A stretch of 64,000 nt of DNA from Nitrosospira sp. Nl5. GTDB lineage: Bacteria > Pseudomonadota > Gammaproteobacteria > Burkholderiales > Nitrosomonadaceae. The translations under genes and the position numbers were made by a program. Position 1 is the first letter of the stretch; each line of letters begins with the position of its first letter. The notes below the pieces were generated by a model. That model had not been told where the DNA came from, did no database searches, and was given only the letters and a program-made list of their open reading frames with translations. This document shows positions 27,825 to 38,018 of the stretch, piece after piece. Where the stretch lies: positions 1 through 64,000 of the forward strand of contig NZ_FMVQ01000013.1 in NCBI RefSeq assembly GCF_900102495.1. Reading direction: 5' to 3'.

Positions 27825-30800
27825 TTGAACTTATCGGAAATTTTACCTCTTGCAGGACGAAACTGCGTTCTGTGCCGGCTGTTGACGTGGGTCCTGCTTG
27901 TCGTCGCGCTATGTTTTTCCATCCTGCTGTTGTCATTACGCTACTGGCTGCTACCTGACGTTGAGCAGTACCGTGAAAATATCGCTTCCGCCATCAGCCG
28001 CACTTCGGGGCAACACGTAACCATCGGCGAAGTCAGGGCGGAGTGGGATGGGTTTCGTCCCCATATGATGCTGCGTACGATAAAGATCCACGATAAAGAG
28101 GACAACCTCACATTGCTGCTGGATCGATTAGAGGGCACGCTTTCGTGGCTTTCCTTGGTACACGGCGAATTGCGCTTTCGCGACATCGAGATCGAACAAC
28201 CCGACCTGATCGTGCGTCGTGACAGCTCCGGCGTGATTCATGTAGCCGGCTTTGCGCTCAATGGAGAGCTGACTGGAAGTGGAAACGGCTTTTTTGATTG
28301 GCTGTTGAGTCAACGGCAAGTTATCATCAATAACGCCAGCATCCTCTGGCAGGATGATCAGCGCCGCGCGCCAGAACTCGAATTACTCGTGGATCTGCGG
28401 CTTGAGAATCGCGGGAATCGCCATCGCTTCGGCATTCGCGCCACGCCTCCCGTCGAGCTTGCCGCACAACTGGACATGCGTGGAGATTTTATCGGCGAGT
28501 CGCTGGATAGCCTCGAACAATGGCGAGGACAACTGTTCGCGCAAATCGATCAGGCCGACCTTGCCGCCTGGGGAGCCTGGCTGCCCTTCTCGCAGCAAAT
28601 ACAGCTCCATCGGGGCAGTGGAGCGCTTCGTGTATGGGTCGGCATGAATGGAGCGGACATAACGAAATTAACGGCGGATATGCGCTTGCATAATGTCAAG
28701 ACACAGCTTGCGCGAGATTTACCGGAATTGAGCCTCCACCGTCTACAAGGAAGAGTGGGATGGCAAAAAATACATGATGGAACCAAGGCGGGTATCGAAA
28801 TGTTCGCCCATAACCTTGATGCTTCTGTTCCTGGCAAACGAAAATTACAACCGGTAAATTTTTTTCTCAGGATGATGCCCGCTCAGGGAAAATCCAGTAG
28901 CGGAAAATTGAATGTCAGTAAGCTAAATCTGGAAATCCTTGGGCATCTCGCGCCCTATCTGCCAATTAGCATGGCGTTACGCGAGCAATTTAATCAGACG
29001 TCGCCCCGGGGGGAAATTCATCATATGCGGGCAAAGTGGGACGGTGAATGGCCAACGCCCACCTACTTCAGCGCGAAAGGGGGGTTTACCGACCTGAGCA
29101 TGAAAAAGAACAAAAGCCTGCCGGCATTCAGTGGCATGACCGGAAATATCGATGTTAACGAGCGTGGCGGGACGCTGAATCTCAATTCTCAGCAGGTCAG
29201 GTTGGAATTGCCTGACTTTTTCAATGGACCGTTGGCGCTGGATGCGTTTACCGGCCAGGCAAGCTGGAATTTTTTACCCGGGAGCTCCATCGCCTTTAAA
29301 TTCAACAATGTCTCGTTCTCTAATGCCCATACTTCCGGGTTAGTTCACGGGAGTTATCGTTTCGTGCCTGACGGGCCGGGAGTGATCGATCTGGTCGGTC
29401 AACTGACGCGTGGAGATACCCGCTATTTGGGGCATTACATACCAACCAAGGCAAACCATTACTTTCACGATTTGTTTGATAAATCGAATATTGAGGGAGA
29501 ATTAGTGGATGCGCGGTTGCATCTTAAGGGTAATCTGGCCGAATTCCCTTTCGACAGCACTGACACCGGCATTTTTCGATTCCACGCAAAAGCCTCTAGG
29601 ATAGCATTGGATATCCCAGGATGGCCACGAATAGAGGATATCTCAGGACATCTGCAATTTCATGACGGCCTGATGAAATTTGACGCTTCGCAGGCAACTA
29701 TTTCCGGCACGAGATTGAGTAAGGCGAAGGTGCGCATTGCAGATATGACTGCATTCGATGCAATGCTGGAGAGTGAAGGTGAAATAAGCGGACCCACTGG
29801 GGAATTCCTGAGGTTTGCAGCGAAATATACAGGCGATACCCTTATCAGCAACATTGTCGAAGATATCCGCATCACCGGTACCGGAAAACTGCTCTTCACG
29901 CTGGATATTCCCCTCCACCATACGGGCGATAGCAAACTGGCTGGAAGCTATCAGTTTATCGATAATCAGGTTAATCCAGGCCCGCGCATACCCAATTTGG
30001 ATAAAATCAACGGCATGCTTATCTTTACCGGTTCCGGGATGAGGATAGAGAATGTAACCGCCCAGTTCCTGGGCGGGCCGGTGATCATCAACTCCGCGCC
30101 TACACCGGACGGAAGTACACGCCTATCTGCGACCGGCAAGGCCAACCTCGATAACCTGCACGAAGCCGGCCGGAGGGTTTCGGGTACGAAGGTGTGGGAG
30201 CGCCATTTGCAAGGCAGCACCGATTGGAGAGCAGCAATCCATATACACGACAAACTGGTGGATGTATCTGTTGAATCATCATTGCAGGGCCTCGCCTCAG
30301 ATTTACCTGCGCCTTTTTCCAAGGCTGCTACTGATATCGCGCCACTACGTTTTGAAAGAAAAGCCACAGGCTTGGATAAGGATGTCCTGAATTTGAACTA
30401 TGCCGGATTGGTAACGGCAAGAATCAACCGTTCGCGGGATGATGCGGGTAATTATCATGCGGAGCGTGGCATCGTCAATTTCGGCATGACAACCGGTATA
30501 GCGGGTATATTGCCCGATAAACCGGGGATATCGGTAAACGGCACACTGCCCCTGCTTGATCTGGATCAATGGCGCGGCTTACTTCAGCAGTTCGATGACA
30601 AGCCGGGACCTTCGCTGAACCTGACAGACATCGACCTTCACATAGGGACCCTCGACTTGCTGGGCAGACGTCTCAACGATATCGCGTTTAATGCGAGCAA
30701 GGATGAAGGATTATGGCACTCCACGGTGACAAGCAGGGAAATCAAGGGTGGTGTCAGCTGGAAACTGGATGGCAATGGCAAAGTCGTGGCACGATTGAGG

Positions 30801-31655
30801 ACGTTGGTCATGCCTGCCGCGTCTCCAGCCAACCCAGGTTTTGTAATGCAAACACGGCAGGAAGAAAAGAACCTGCCTGCGCTCGATGTAATCGCGGATA
30901 GCTTTACCGTCGGGGAGAAACAATTAGGCAGACTTGAGCTGATAGCCAGTCCACAGGAACAGAGTTGGCTAGTGGAAAAACTGCATATCACCAATTCTGA
31001 CAGTTCCCTGATTGCGAACGGAATATGGCAAAGTCGCGCTACGCCACCTCGCATACAGGCCTCTATTAAACTGGAGGCCAGCGACATTGGCGAGTTTCTG
31101 ACGCATCTCGGTTATCCTGATCGCGTGAAGCGTGGAAGCGGCGAGCTTGAAGGCGTATTGAGCTGGTATGGCAGTCTACGATCGGTAGACTATCCGACGC
31201 TGTCCGGCAGCTTTAAGATGAAAGCCAGGCGAGGGCAGTTTCCCAAGTTTGAGCCCGGGATCGGCAGACTATTCGGGATGTTCGACTTGCGAGCACTGCC
31301 AAGACGGATAACATTGGATTTTCGGGACGTATTCAGCGAGGGTTTTGGTTTCGACGACATTTCCGGCGATGTGAAAGTCGTCCATGGTGTGGCGATCACC
31401 GATGATTTCAGGATCCAGGGGCCCGCAGCCAGGATAGTCATGAAAGGGGAATTGAATCTGGAAGCGGAAACCCAAAAGCTGCATGTCACAGTGACTCCTT
31501 CACTTGGATTGGCCACTCCAGTGGTGGGCATTGTCAGCAAGGCGTTGCAAAATCCTTCCCGCTCCAATGAATACAATGTTACCGGCACCTGGGCGGATCC
31601 AAGTATTATCAGAATACCCCGCCACACGCAGGAATCCAGGGAGCATGAACAGTAG
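27825..31655 (+). CDS. yhdP: YhdP-family AsmA-like inter-membrane protein
   Basis: This 1276-residue protein has one N-terminal membrane segment (about 19-43) and a very long beta-rich periplasmic domain of the AsmA/TamB-like bridge family (TIGR02099). E. coli YhdP moves phospholipid between inner and outer membranes. Its place beside glnE and before a nitrilase and tldD is typical of betaproteobacteria. The start is TTG at 27825, limited by an in-frame TAA at 27807, with no obvious ribosome site. The MITE-like element lies directly upstream, so its promoter may have been altered. Confidence 0.9.
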   Translation: MNLSEILPLAGRNCVLCRLLTWVLLVVALCFSILLLSLRYWLLPDVEQYRENIASAISRTSGQHVTIGEVRAEWDGFRPHMMLRTIKIHDKEDNLTLLLDRLEGTLSWLSLVHGELRFRDIEIEQPDLIVRRDSSGVIHVAGFALNGELTGSGNGFFDWLLSQRQVIINNASILWQDDQRRAPELELLVDLRLENRGNRHRFGIRATPPVELAAQLDMRGDFIGESLDSLEQWRGQLFAQIDQADLAAWGAWLPFSQQIQLHRGSGALRVWVGMNGADITKLTADMRLHNVKTQLARDLPELSLHRLQGRVGWQKIHDGTKAGIEMFAHNLDASVPGKRKLQPVNFFLRMMPAQGKSSSGKLNVSKLNLEILGHLAPYLPISMALREQFNQTSPRGEIHHMRAKWDGEWPTPTYFSAKGGFTDLSMKKNKSLPAFSGMTGNIDVNERGGTLNLNSQQVRLELPDFFNGPLALDAFTGQASWNFLPGSSIAFKFNNVSFSNAHTSGLVHGSYRFVPDGPGVIDLVGQLTRGDTRYLGHYIPTKANHYFHDLFDKSNIEGELVDARLHLKGNLAEFPFDSTDTGIFRFHAKASRIALDIPGWPRIEDISGHLQFHDGLMKFDASQATISGTRLSKAKVRIADMTAFDAMLESEGEISGPTGEFLRFAAKYTGDTLISNIVEDIRITGTGKLLFTLDIPLHHTGDSKLAGSYQFIDNQVNPGPRIPNLDKINGMLIFTGSGMRIENVTAQFLGGPVIINSAPTPDGSTRLSATGKANLDNLHEAGRRVSGTKVWERHLQGSTDWRAAIHIHDKLVDVSVESSLQGLASDLPAPFSKAATDIAPLRFERKATGLDKDVLNLNYAGLVTARINRSRDDAGNYHAERGIVNFGMTTGIAGILPDKPGISVNGTLPLLDLDQWRGLLQQFDDKPGPSLNLTDIDLHIGTLDLLGRRLNDIAFNASKDEGLWHSTVTSREIKGGVSWKLDGNGKVVARLRTLVMPAASPANPGFVMQTRQEEKNLPALDVIADSFTVGEKQLGRLELIASPQEQSWLVEKLHITNSDSSLIANGIWQSRATPPRIQASIKLEASDIGEFLTHLGYPDRVKRGSGELEGVLSWYGSLRSVDYPTLSGSFKMKARRGQFPKFEPGIGRLFGMFDLRALPRRITLDFRDVFSEGFGFDDISGDVKVVHGVAITDDFRIQGPAARIVMKGELNLEAETQKLHVTVTPSLGLATPVVGIVSKALQNPSRSNEYNVTGTWADPSIIRIPRHTQESREHEQ

Positions 31656-31907
31656 TCTAAGGGTTTATAAAACCATTCTTTTGGGTTACCCTGTTTCTGC
31701 CGATCAGTCAAACTTTACAGACAAACTTTATACTTGCTGTTGCTGGATTGTCCAGCCAATCCGGTATGCCGTGGTAGCGATGAATCCCGGATCACCTGCG
31801 ATAACAGAGAGTCTTTTGCCAGCACGTCGACGCGTATCTGAGATTGCCATATTAATGTACGATTGGACTTTTACTGTTTCTGTCCGTAAAAATTAAGGCG
31901 TTAAATA

Positions 31908-32768
31908 ATGCTTGATAATTTAACCACACGCACTGTGCCGGCAACTGGAAAAACGGCCGGTTCCATTCGTATCGCCGCGATTCAGATGGCTGCGGGACCC
32001 AATGTGTCCGGCAACTTGGAAGAGGCGGCGCGGCTGCTTGACATGGCAGCTTCCCAGGGGGCAAAGCTGGCGGCGCTGCCCGAGTACTTTTGCATCATGG
32101 GAATGAAAGATGCCGATAAGGTAGCGGCACGCGAGCAGGATAACTGTGGGCCGATACAGGAATTCTTGAGCAAAACCGCAAAACGCCTCGGTATCTGGCT
32201 GGTAGGCGGATCTGTTCCACTGGTATCGTCCAGGCCCGACAAGGTGCGAAACAGTTGCCTGGTTTATAACGATATGGGCGATCAGGTTGCGCGTTACGAC
32301 AAAATACACCTATTCGGCCTGGAGCTTGGCAACGAGCGATATGCCGAAGAAAAAACCATTGAAGCGGGCTGTGGGGTGGTTGTCCTGGAATCACCATTTG
32401 GCCGCATCGGTCTTTCCATTTGCTATGACCTGCGCTTTCCCGAGCTTTATCGCTCAATGGGGAAGGTGGATATCATCTTTGCCCCGGCCGCTTTTACCGC
32501 GACTACCGGGAGGGCGCATTGGGAAACGTTGATCCGCGCCCGCGCCATCGAAAATCTCGCATACGTCGTTGCGCCGGCCCAGGGGGGGTATCATGTCAAT
32601 GGGCGGGAAACGCACGGCGACAGCATGATCGTTGATCCGTGGGGGGTGGTGCTCGATCGCCTCCCACGCGGATCGGGAGTCGTGATTGCGAATATAAACC
32701 CAGAATATCAGGCTAGCTTGCGCAATAGCTTGCCCGCACTGAATCATCGCACGTTGTATCACTGTTGA
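31908..32768 (+). CDS. Carbon-nitrogen hydrolase (Nit1/Nit2-like amidase)
   Basis: This 286-residue nitrilase-superfamily protein has the triad Glu59 (LPEYF), Lys132 (YDKIHLF) and Cys172 (SICYDLRFPEL). The closest known activity for this subgroup is deaminated-glutathione amidase or omega-amidase, a metabolite-repair role. An N-terminal extension of about 18 residues precedes the fold. It lies 39 bases upstream of tldD and is probably cotranscribed. Confidence 0.9.
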   Translation: MLDNLTTRTVPATGKTAGSIRIAAIQMAAGPNVSGNLEEAARLLDMAASQGAKLAALPEYFCIMGMKDADKVAAREQDNCGPIQEFLSKTAKRLGIWLVGGSVPLVSSRPDKVRNSCLVYNDMGDQVARYDKIHLFGLELGNERYAEEKTIEAGCGVVVLESPFGRIGLSICYDLRFPELYRSMGKVDIIFAPAAFTATTGRAHWETLIRARAIENLAYVVAPAQGGYHVNGRETHGDSMIVDPWGVVLDRLPRGSGVVIANINPEYQASLRNSLPALNHRTLYHC

Positions 32769-32807
32769 GCCTCTCTTCGAATACTTTTTCTTGACCTGGA
32801 TATCACC

Positions 32808-34268
32808 ATGATTACAGAATCTGTCACCCAACCCAACGATCTCTTCGCTACCGCCAATCGTTGCCTGCTAGCGCCCCATGAGATAGATACGGCCGGCTTA
32901 CAGCAAGTGTTTGGGCAAATGCTTGCGCATCATGTTGAATATGCCGATCTGTATTTTCAGTATAACCGTGCCGAGGGCTGGGCTCTGGAAGAAGGCATCG
33001 TTAAATCCGGTAGCTTTAATATCGACCAGGGAGTGGGCGTACGCGCGGTAAGCGGCGACAAAACCGCGTTCGCCTATTCTGACGACATCAGCATGCCCGC
33101 TCTTGCTTCCGCAGCGCAGGCCACCCGTGCCATTGCGCGCCAAGGAGTGACGCAATCGGTGCAGGCGGTCAGGCGCAGCAAAGGACGTGAACTTTACCTG
33201 CCCCAGGATCCCATTGCGAGCCTTAAAGATGCGGATAAAGTGGCGTTGCTGGAAAGACTTGAGGGATATGCCCGTGCCATTGATAAACGTGTTATTCAGG
33301 TCATGGCATCTCTCGCCGGAGAATACGAGGTGGTGCTGGTGGCCCGTAGTGATGGCCTCGTGGCAGCGGATGTGCGGCCTCTGGTACGGCTCTCATTGCA
33401 AGTCATTGCCGAGGAAAACGGCAACCGCGAACAAGGTGTGGCGGGTGGAGGCGGACGCTTCGATTACGCTTATTTCACTGACGACGTGCTGCGCGATTAT
33501 GCGGCAAAAGCAGTGCATCAAGCCCTCGTCAATCTCGCCGCAAAACCTGCCCCGGCAGGAACCATGACAGTGGTGCTTGGTGCCGGCTGGCCGGGAATAT
33601 TATTACATGAGGCCATCGGCCACGGGCTGGAAGGGGATTTCAACCGCAAGGGCAGCTCGGCATTCTCCGGGCGCATTGGCGAACGTGTTGCCGCGACAGG
33701 CATAACCGTGGTGGACGACGGCACAATCGCTCGACGGCGTGGGTCGCTGAATATAGATGACGAGGGGAATCCCACCCAATGCACGGTACTAATCGAAAAC
33801 GGCATACTCAAAGGCTATTTGCAGGACAGCCTGAATGCACGGCTGATGAATGTACCCGTCACAGGCAACGGCCGACGTGAGTCGTTTGCTCACATTCCCA
33901 TGCCACGGATGACGAATACTTATATGCTGAACGGCGACAAAAGCCCTGACGAGATCATCGCCTCCGTGAAACATGGTCTGTATGCGGTAAATTTCGGCGG
34001 CGGCCAAGTCGACATCACCAGTGGAAAATTCGTCTTTTCCGCGGCGGAAGCCTACATGATCGAAGATGGAAAAATTTCTTACCCTGTAAAAGGCGCGACT
34101 TTGATCGGCAACGGTCCGGACGTGCTGACCCGGGTATCAATGATAGGCAACGACATGACTCTCGATCCTGGAGTCGGTACATGCGGGAAGGAAGGTCAGA
34201 GCGTACCGGTAGGAGTAGGTCAGCCGACGCTCCGTATAGATGGGCTGACGGTAGGTGGAACTGCTTAA
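32808..34268 (+). CDS. tldD: Metalloprotease TldD
   Basis: This 486-residue protein forms the TldD/TldE protease, which works with PmbA/TldE on unfolded peptides such as RiPP precursors and antitoxins. The metal motif is HEAIGH with His267, Glu268 and His272. The downstream [14 protein letters not shown] and [15 protein letters not shown] blocks are family signatures. Its partner pmbA is not in this window. Confidence 0.95.
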   Translation: MITESVTQPNDLFATANRCLLAPHEIDTAGLQQVFGQMLAHHVEYADLYFQYNRAEGWALEEGIVKSGSFNIDQGVGVRAVSGDKTAFAYSDDISMPALASAAQATRAIARQGVTQSVQAVRRSKGRELYLPQDPIASLKDADKVALLERLEGYARAIDKRVIQVMASLAGEYEVVLVARSDGLVAADVRPLVRLSLQVIAEENGNREQGVAGGGGRFDYAYFTDDVLRDYAAKAVHQALVNLAAKPAPAGTMTVVLGAGWPGILLHEAIGHGLEGDFNRKGSSAFSGRIGERVAATGITVVDDGTIARRRGSLNIDDEGNPTQCTVLIENGILKGYLQDSLNARLMNVPVTGNGRRESFAHIPMPRMTNTYMLNGDKSPDEIIASVKHGLYAVNFGGGQVDITSGKFVFSAAEAYMIEDGKISYPVKGATLIGNGPDVLTRVSMIGNDMTLDPGVGTCGKEGQSVPVGVGQPTLRIDGLTVGGTA

Positions 34269-34365
34269 ACCCAGCCTGGCATTTTGTACAAGATACCTGC
34301 CGGCGCAATCGCAGGGTGCGGATAAAGACTCTTGCGTTTCCGAGGTTTTCCTCATCATCTTGGAT

Positions 34366-34788
34366 TCATCCCTTGTCCGCTAATTTCACGATGCGTGTGC
34401 CCGCCAGCCTGTCATGCAGAAATTGGCGGTCACGGTCGAATAACGCCCAGATCACGCCACAACCAAAACAAAAAATGCCGATCACTGCAAACAGGTAGCG
34501 CGCAACTGCCTGTTTTAGAGTAAGTCGATTCCCATCAGCACTGATCACGCGGAACTTCCAGGTCTGCATTGGCAGCGTTTGTCCGCCGTGGGTCCAGAAC
34601 CAGGTAAAGTAGGTCCCTGCTACCAGCAGCAGATATAGCTGGAAAGCCGGCCTGAAAAAAAGAGAGCTGGTGTCGCGGAATATAAGATGGAAGACGAAGC
34701 TGGCGATAAATAACACCGCAACCAGGAGCAGCGACTCATAAATCATGCTCACCAGCCGCCGCCAGAATCCGGGTGCGGAGATTTTCAT
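34366..34788 (-). CDS. RDD family membrane protein
   Basis: This 140-residue protein has the RDD start (GFWRRLVSMIYESLLL) and three hydrophobic segments at about 13-35, 47-62 and 95-115. RDD proteins are poorly characterised; some are ion antiporters. It follows DUF3106 on the same strand after about 80 bases and may end the sigma-factor operon. Confidence 0.85.
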   Translation of the reverse strand: MKISAPGFWRRLVSMIYESLLLVAVLFIASFVFHLIFRDTSSLFFRPAFQLYLLLVAGTYFTWFWTHGGQTLPMQTWKFRVISADGNRLTLKQAVARYLFAVIGIFCFGCGVIWALFDRDRQFLHDRLAGTRIVKLADKG

Positions 34789-34870
34789 TTTTTGACAGGA
34801 ACACGCGCTGTCGTTACGTCAGATGTTTTGACGAAACGCGAACAACATGACAAGGTAAACCGGTAGAGCG

Positions 34871-35263
34871 CTATCTTTGGCCTCTCTGGCTTTCGGGAAT
34901 CTGCTCATATTCGCGCCATTTCTGCTTGATTTCATGACGCTTGTCCGGTGGTAGCTTTTTTATCGCCTTATACTTCTCGCGCACCAGTTCGCGCTGCTCA
35001 GGAGTAAGCGAATACCAATCGCGCATTTGCAATTGCGTGCGTTGCTGCTCCGAAGGCGTCATTCCCGGATAGCGTTTAGCAATGCCCAGCCATTTCTTTT
35101 TTTTAACCGGATCCATCTTGTCCCATTCTTGCGCCAGTGGAGCCAGGACCTCCCTTTGCTGAGGTTTCAATTCCTCCCAGGAAGGCTTGCTGGATTCAGA
35201 CAGGGAATGGGTGGGAAATGAAAAACATAGCCAAAATACTATTGCTAGGAGGGATCTAGCCAT
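34871..35263 (-). CDS. DUF3106 secreted protein
   Basis: This 130-residue protein has a signal peptide (about 1-22). A helical body then carries repeated blocks like WDKMDPVKKKKWLGIAKRYP and WYSLTPEQRELVREKYKAIK. This is the DUF3106 pattern, resembling periplasmic LTxxQ stress sensors. Its start overlaps the end of DUF3619. Function unknown; a role with the adjacent sigma factor is inferred. Confidence 0.85.
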   Translation of the reverse strand: MARSLLAIVFWLCFSFPTHSLSESSKPSWEELKPQQREVLAPLAQEWDKMDPVKKKKWLGIAKRYPGMTPSEQQRTQLQMRDWYSLTPEQRELVREKYKAIKKLPPDKRHEIKQKWREYEQIPESQRGQR

Positions 35264-35613
35264 GCATCGAACTCGTTGTCGAGGTAAGCGTTGATTGGCA
35301 GGTCATCGACAAGCAGCATGATATCAATTTCCTCATTTTCGTCGCTCAGGTGAAGAGCCTGCCAATAGACGATGCTTGCAAGAACGAACAGCAAAGTTAT
35401 CAGAGATAGCAGTTTTCCCGTTTTTTGGTACCACTCGTGCCCGCTCCGGGCAGAAGCACCGCGACCGACGGTTACTATTCCTTTGGCCATATAATAATTT
35501 TCGAGCGAAGCCCCACGGACTGATTGCAGCTGATTCAGTGTGCTCTGCTTCATATCATCCACGCCACGATCCAGCAGTTGCGCAACTTTCCTTCCTATTT
35601 CCGACTCATTCAT
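35245..35613 (-). CDS. DUF3619 membrane protein, probable anti-sigma partner
   Basis: This 122-residue protein has a cytoplasmic helical N terminus, one membrane segment at about 70-90 (LLSLITLLFVLASIVYW) and a short acidic periplasmic tail. Its ATG overlaps the sigma-factor stop (ATGA) and follows GAAGGA. The topology and coupling suggest an anti-sigma factor, but this is inference. Confidence 0.8.
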   Translation of the reverse strand: MNESEIGRKVAQLLDRGVDDMKQSTLNQLQSVRGASLENYYMAKGIVTVGRGASARSGHEWYQKTGKLLSLITLLFVLASIVYWQALHLSDENEEIDIMLLVDDLPINAYLDNEFDAWLDPS

Positions 35614-36239
35614 AGCTTAATTCCTTCTTTTTTCAGTATGATAGCAAGGGAATGCGTTGCACGCGAGCAATGAGTTTTCACGCTTCCTTCGGAACACCCC
35701 ATTATTGTCGCGGTCTCCGTGACATCCATTTCCTCCCAGTAACGCAACAGAAAGGCCTCCCGTTGACGCGGGGGAAGGGTTTCAATTGCTTTCTCAATTA
35801 GACCAACCAGTTGTGTCTGCTCCAATTGTTTATGAGGATCATCAAAATTCGACTTTGCCCTTATCTGCAAAGTTTCCAGCAGGTCGTAGTCTTCATTTTC
35901 CTTCTCCCGATGATTGGGCGTGAAAGATGAAAACAATGTCGTCCATAAGGAACGCGTTTTCTGCCGCCGGTAAAAATCCCGTATGGTATTTTGCAGGATA
36001 CGCTGGAATAGGAGGGGCAATTCTCCTGGTGGCTTGGCGGCATACTTCTCGATAAGCTTCGTCATCGACTCCTGAACGATATCCATCGCCACATGCTCGT
36101 CGCGTACCGCGAACAACGCTTGTTTATAGGCACGCCGTTCGGCTTCAGCCAGAAAAGTAGAAAATTCCTGTTGGGTAGCCAGGGCAATTTGCCTACGGAG
36201 ATTATGAGTAAATGAGCCAGGCGGCAGTAGATTACGCAT
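35610..36239 (-). CDS. ECF-type RNA polymerase sigma factor
   Basis: This 209-residue protein has a sigma-70 region 2 at about 30-95 (AVRDEHVAMDIVQESMTKLI, ending FYRRQKTR) and region 4 at about 150-205 (LPPRQREAFLLRYWEEMDV and MGCSEGSVKTHCSRA). The regulon is unknown. The ATG at 36239 lacks a ribosome site, and family members tend to begin near residue 22, so the true start may be internal. It heads the sigma/DUF3619/DUF3106/RDD group. Confidence 0.88.
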   Translation of the reverse strand: MRNLLPPGSFTHNLRRQIALATQQEFSTFLAEAERRAYKQALFAVRDEHVAMDIVQESMTKLIEKYAAKPPGELPLLFQRILQNTIRDFYRRQKTRSLWTTLFSSFTPNHREKENEDYDLLETLQIRAKSNFDDPHKQLEQTQLVGLIEKAIETLPPRQREAFLLRYWEEMDVTETATIMGCSEGSVKTHCSRATHSLAIILKKEGIKL

Positions 36240-36479
36240 GGCGCAGGCAATGTTAGCAAACTTTTTACGATTTGCCCGAGCAGTTGCTGGAAAAGGACGC
36301 GTAACAAGCCATTAAGAGGCTGAAATACTTGCAAGGATTGAAGATAGTAAGGCCTGACAACTCAGCTTCGGTTGGTGCATGGTCTTATCAGTCTCGATAA
36401 GTCAAGGTCGGCTGACCGGGGAAGTAGCAGTATTATCGGCTTTGTTCCGCCATTGCAGTCATTGCCAAAGGGAAACGAA

Positions 36480-36725
36480 ATGAGCTTTGTGGTGTTACAG
36501 GCGCTTCGGAGTAAATATTATTTGCGAACCAAGCGCAGGAATTTCAGTCATAAGTTTCCCTATCTCGGCAGGCTCATTTCTATCCTGCGACAATTTGTCG
36601 CATTGTGGTATCGGCTTCTCGCGCCTACCATGCTCTCTCACCAGCTTAATAGAGAGCGCCTAAGGGGAATACAACAAGAAATAGCTGAAATGCGCTTATG
36701 TGCTATGTGTGAATGTACGAATTAA
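36480..36725 (+). CDS. Possible small basic protein
   Basis: This 81-codon frame starts at ATG with GGGAAACGAA upstream. It encodes a basic helical protein beginning MSFVVLQALRSKYYLRTKRR and ending in MRLCAMCECTN, with a Cys-x-x-Cys-x-Cys tail. I do not recognise it. The surrounding 542 bases (36240-36781) between the sigma factor and the thioredoxin-like gene otherwise hold only promoters. It could be real or chance. Confidence 0.35.
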   Translation: MSFVVLQALRSKYYLRTKRRNFSHKFPYLGRLISILRQFVALWYRLLAPTMLSHQLNRERLRGIQQEIAEMRLCAMCECTN

Positions 36726-36781
36726 GTGGTAAAATTTCGACGTTGAACTGCGACTGATTCTTAATTAGATTTACATTCCTT

Positions 36782-37351
36782 ATGTTCAATACTTCCAAAC
36801 CCTTGGCAGGCGGGTGCGAGACTGTCCGTGACATGTTTCACTACCGCCGTCATCCGGCCCTCTGCGGTTTACTCCTCGTATTGATGCTAACTGTCATGAG
36901 CGCCCCCAGAGCCGCTGAAGATGTTCATCCGTTCAAGCTGGGAAGTCTATCGCAAGTTCTCGGAGCCCGGGAAGGACAGCCTTTCGTTCTCGTCTTGTGG
37001 TCCCTTGACTGCCAATATTGCCCCACGGAATTGAAAATGCTGAGCGAACTCAAACGTAATCATCCCAAGCTGGATGTCGTTCTGATCGCCACCGATACAG
37101 TAAATGATACGCCACAACTTATTTCCCGGGCAGAGAGCTATGGAATGAGCAAGGTTGAGCAATGGGTCTTTGCGGAGGATATGCCGGAACGATTGCGTTT
37201 CGAAATTGATCGTCGCTGGTATGGCGAAGTGCCGCGTACGTATTTCTATGACCCAAAGCATCAGCGTGAGGCCAAGACTGGCCTGGTCAGCAAGAAATTT
37301 GTTGAAGACTGGCTGGCCCGCAATAGCGTGCCTGACGTGGGGCGGCATTAA
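36782..37351 (+). CDS. Secreted thioredoxin-like (TlpA/redoxin) protein
   Basis: This 189-residue protein has an N-terminal membrane/signal segment (about 25-44) and a thioredoxin fold. The redox pair is Cys77-Gln-Tyr-Cys80 in WSLDCQYCPTEL, and the cis-Pro region is VPRTYFYD. It is probably a periplasmic thiol reductase. The ATG at 36782 has no ribosome site; Met18 is an alternative. It is contiguous with tonB, so the redox protein and the TonB system are likely coexpressed. Confidence 0.85.
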   Translation: MFNTSKPLAGGCETVRDMFHYRRHPALCGLLLVLMLTVMSAPRAAEDVHPFKLGSLSQVLGAREGQPFVLVLWSLDCQYCPTELKMLSELKRNHPKLDVVLIATDTVNDTPQLISRAESYGMSKVEQWVFAEDMPERLRFEIDRRWYGEVPRTYFYDPKHQREAKTGLVSKKFVEDWLARNSVPDVGRH

Positions 37352-37360
37352 GTGCATGGA

Positions 37361-38014
37361 ATGAAGCGCAATTCTGTCTCTTTGCCCGGCCTGATGTTTG
37401 TTCTTGGGATTCATGGCGCACTACTTTATTTCCTGTTTAAGCAGGAATTGATTCCACCGCCTGAACAATTAGCGACACTACTTGTCAATTTTATCCCCTC
37501 ACCCAAGCCAAAAGAAGAGGCCAAGCCTGAGCCGCCCCCGCCGGCACCCAAGCCCCAACCGGTAAAAAAACCGCAGTCGCGCCAATTAGTGGCGGAAGCA
37601 CCGGTGATATCCAAAAGCGAACCAGTCGCCCCACCGCCGCCGCCGCTGCCGCAACCGGAGGCAGAACCGGAACCAAAACCAGCGCCGATAGCGGAAGCGC
37701 CACCGCAGATGTCGCCAGGCCCAGTTACGCTTTCTGCAGAGCTATCTGTCGCGTGCCCTGAATTGAACGCTCCTGCTTACCCGGCCCTTTCGCGACGGCT
37801 GGGAGAAGAAGGCAAGCTGGTGCTACGAGTAGAGCTGGATGAGAGCGGCCGTGTTAAGGTCGCACAGGTGGTTGACAGCAGCGGATTTAAACGTCTCGAC
37901 GAAGCCGCAATGGTTGCGGTAAAAACCTGGCGTTGCAATCCACCTCAGCGTAATGGCCAGCCGGTTCGAGCCATTGCGCTGCAACCCTTCAACTTTGTAT
38001 TGCAAGGAGATTGA
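37361..38014 (+). CDS. tonB: TonB family protein
   Basis: This protein of about 217 residues has one N-terminal membrane anchor, a long Pro/Glu/Lys-rich periplasmic spacer (about 45-120) and a C-terminal TonB domain (YPALSRRLGEEGKLVLRVEL through FNFVLQGD). It transmits the proton-motive force from ExbB/ExbD to outer-membrane receptors. I take the ATG at 37361; a GTG three codons upstream is also open. It is followed five bases later by exbB. Confidence 0.93.
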   Translation: MKRNSVSLPGLMFVLGIHGALLYFLFKQELIPPPEQLATLLVNFIPSPKPKEEAKPEPPPPAPKPQPVKKPQSRQLVAEAPVISKSEPVAPPPPPLPQPEAEPEPKPAPIAEAPPQMSPGPVTLSAELSVACPELNAPAYPALSRRLGEEGKLVLRVELDESGRVKVAQVVDSSGFKRLDEAAMVAVKTWRCNPPQRNGQPVRAIALQPFNFVLQGD

Positions 38015-38018
38015 TTTA

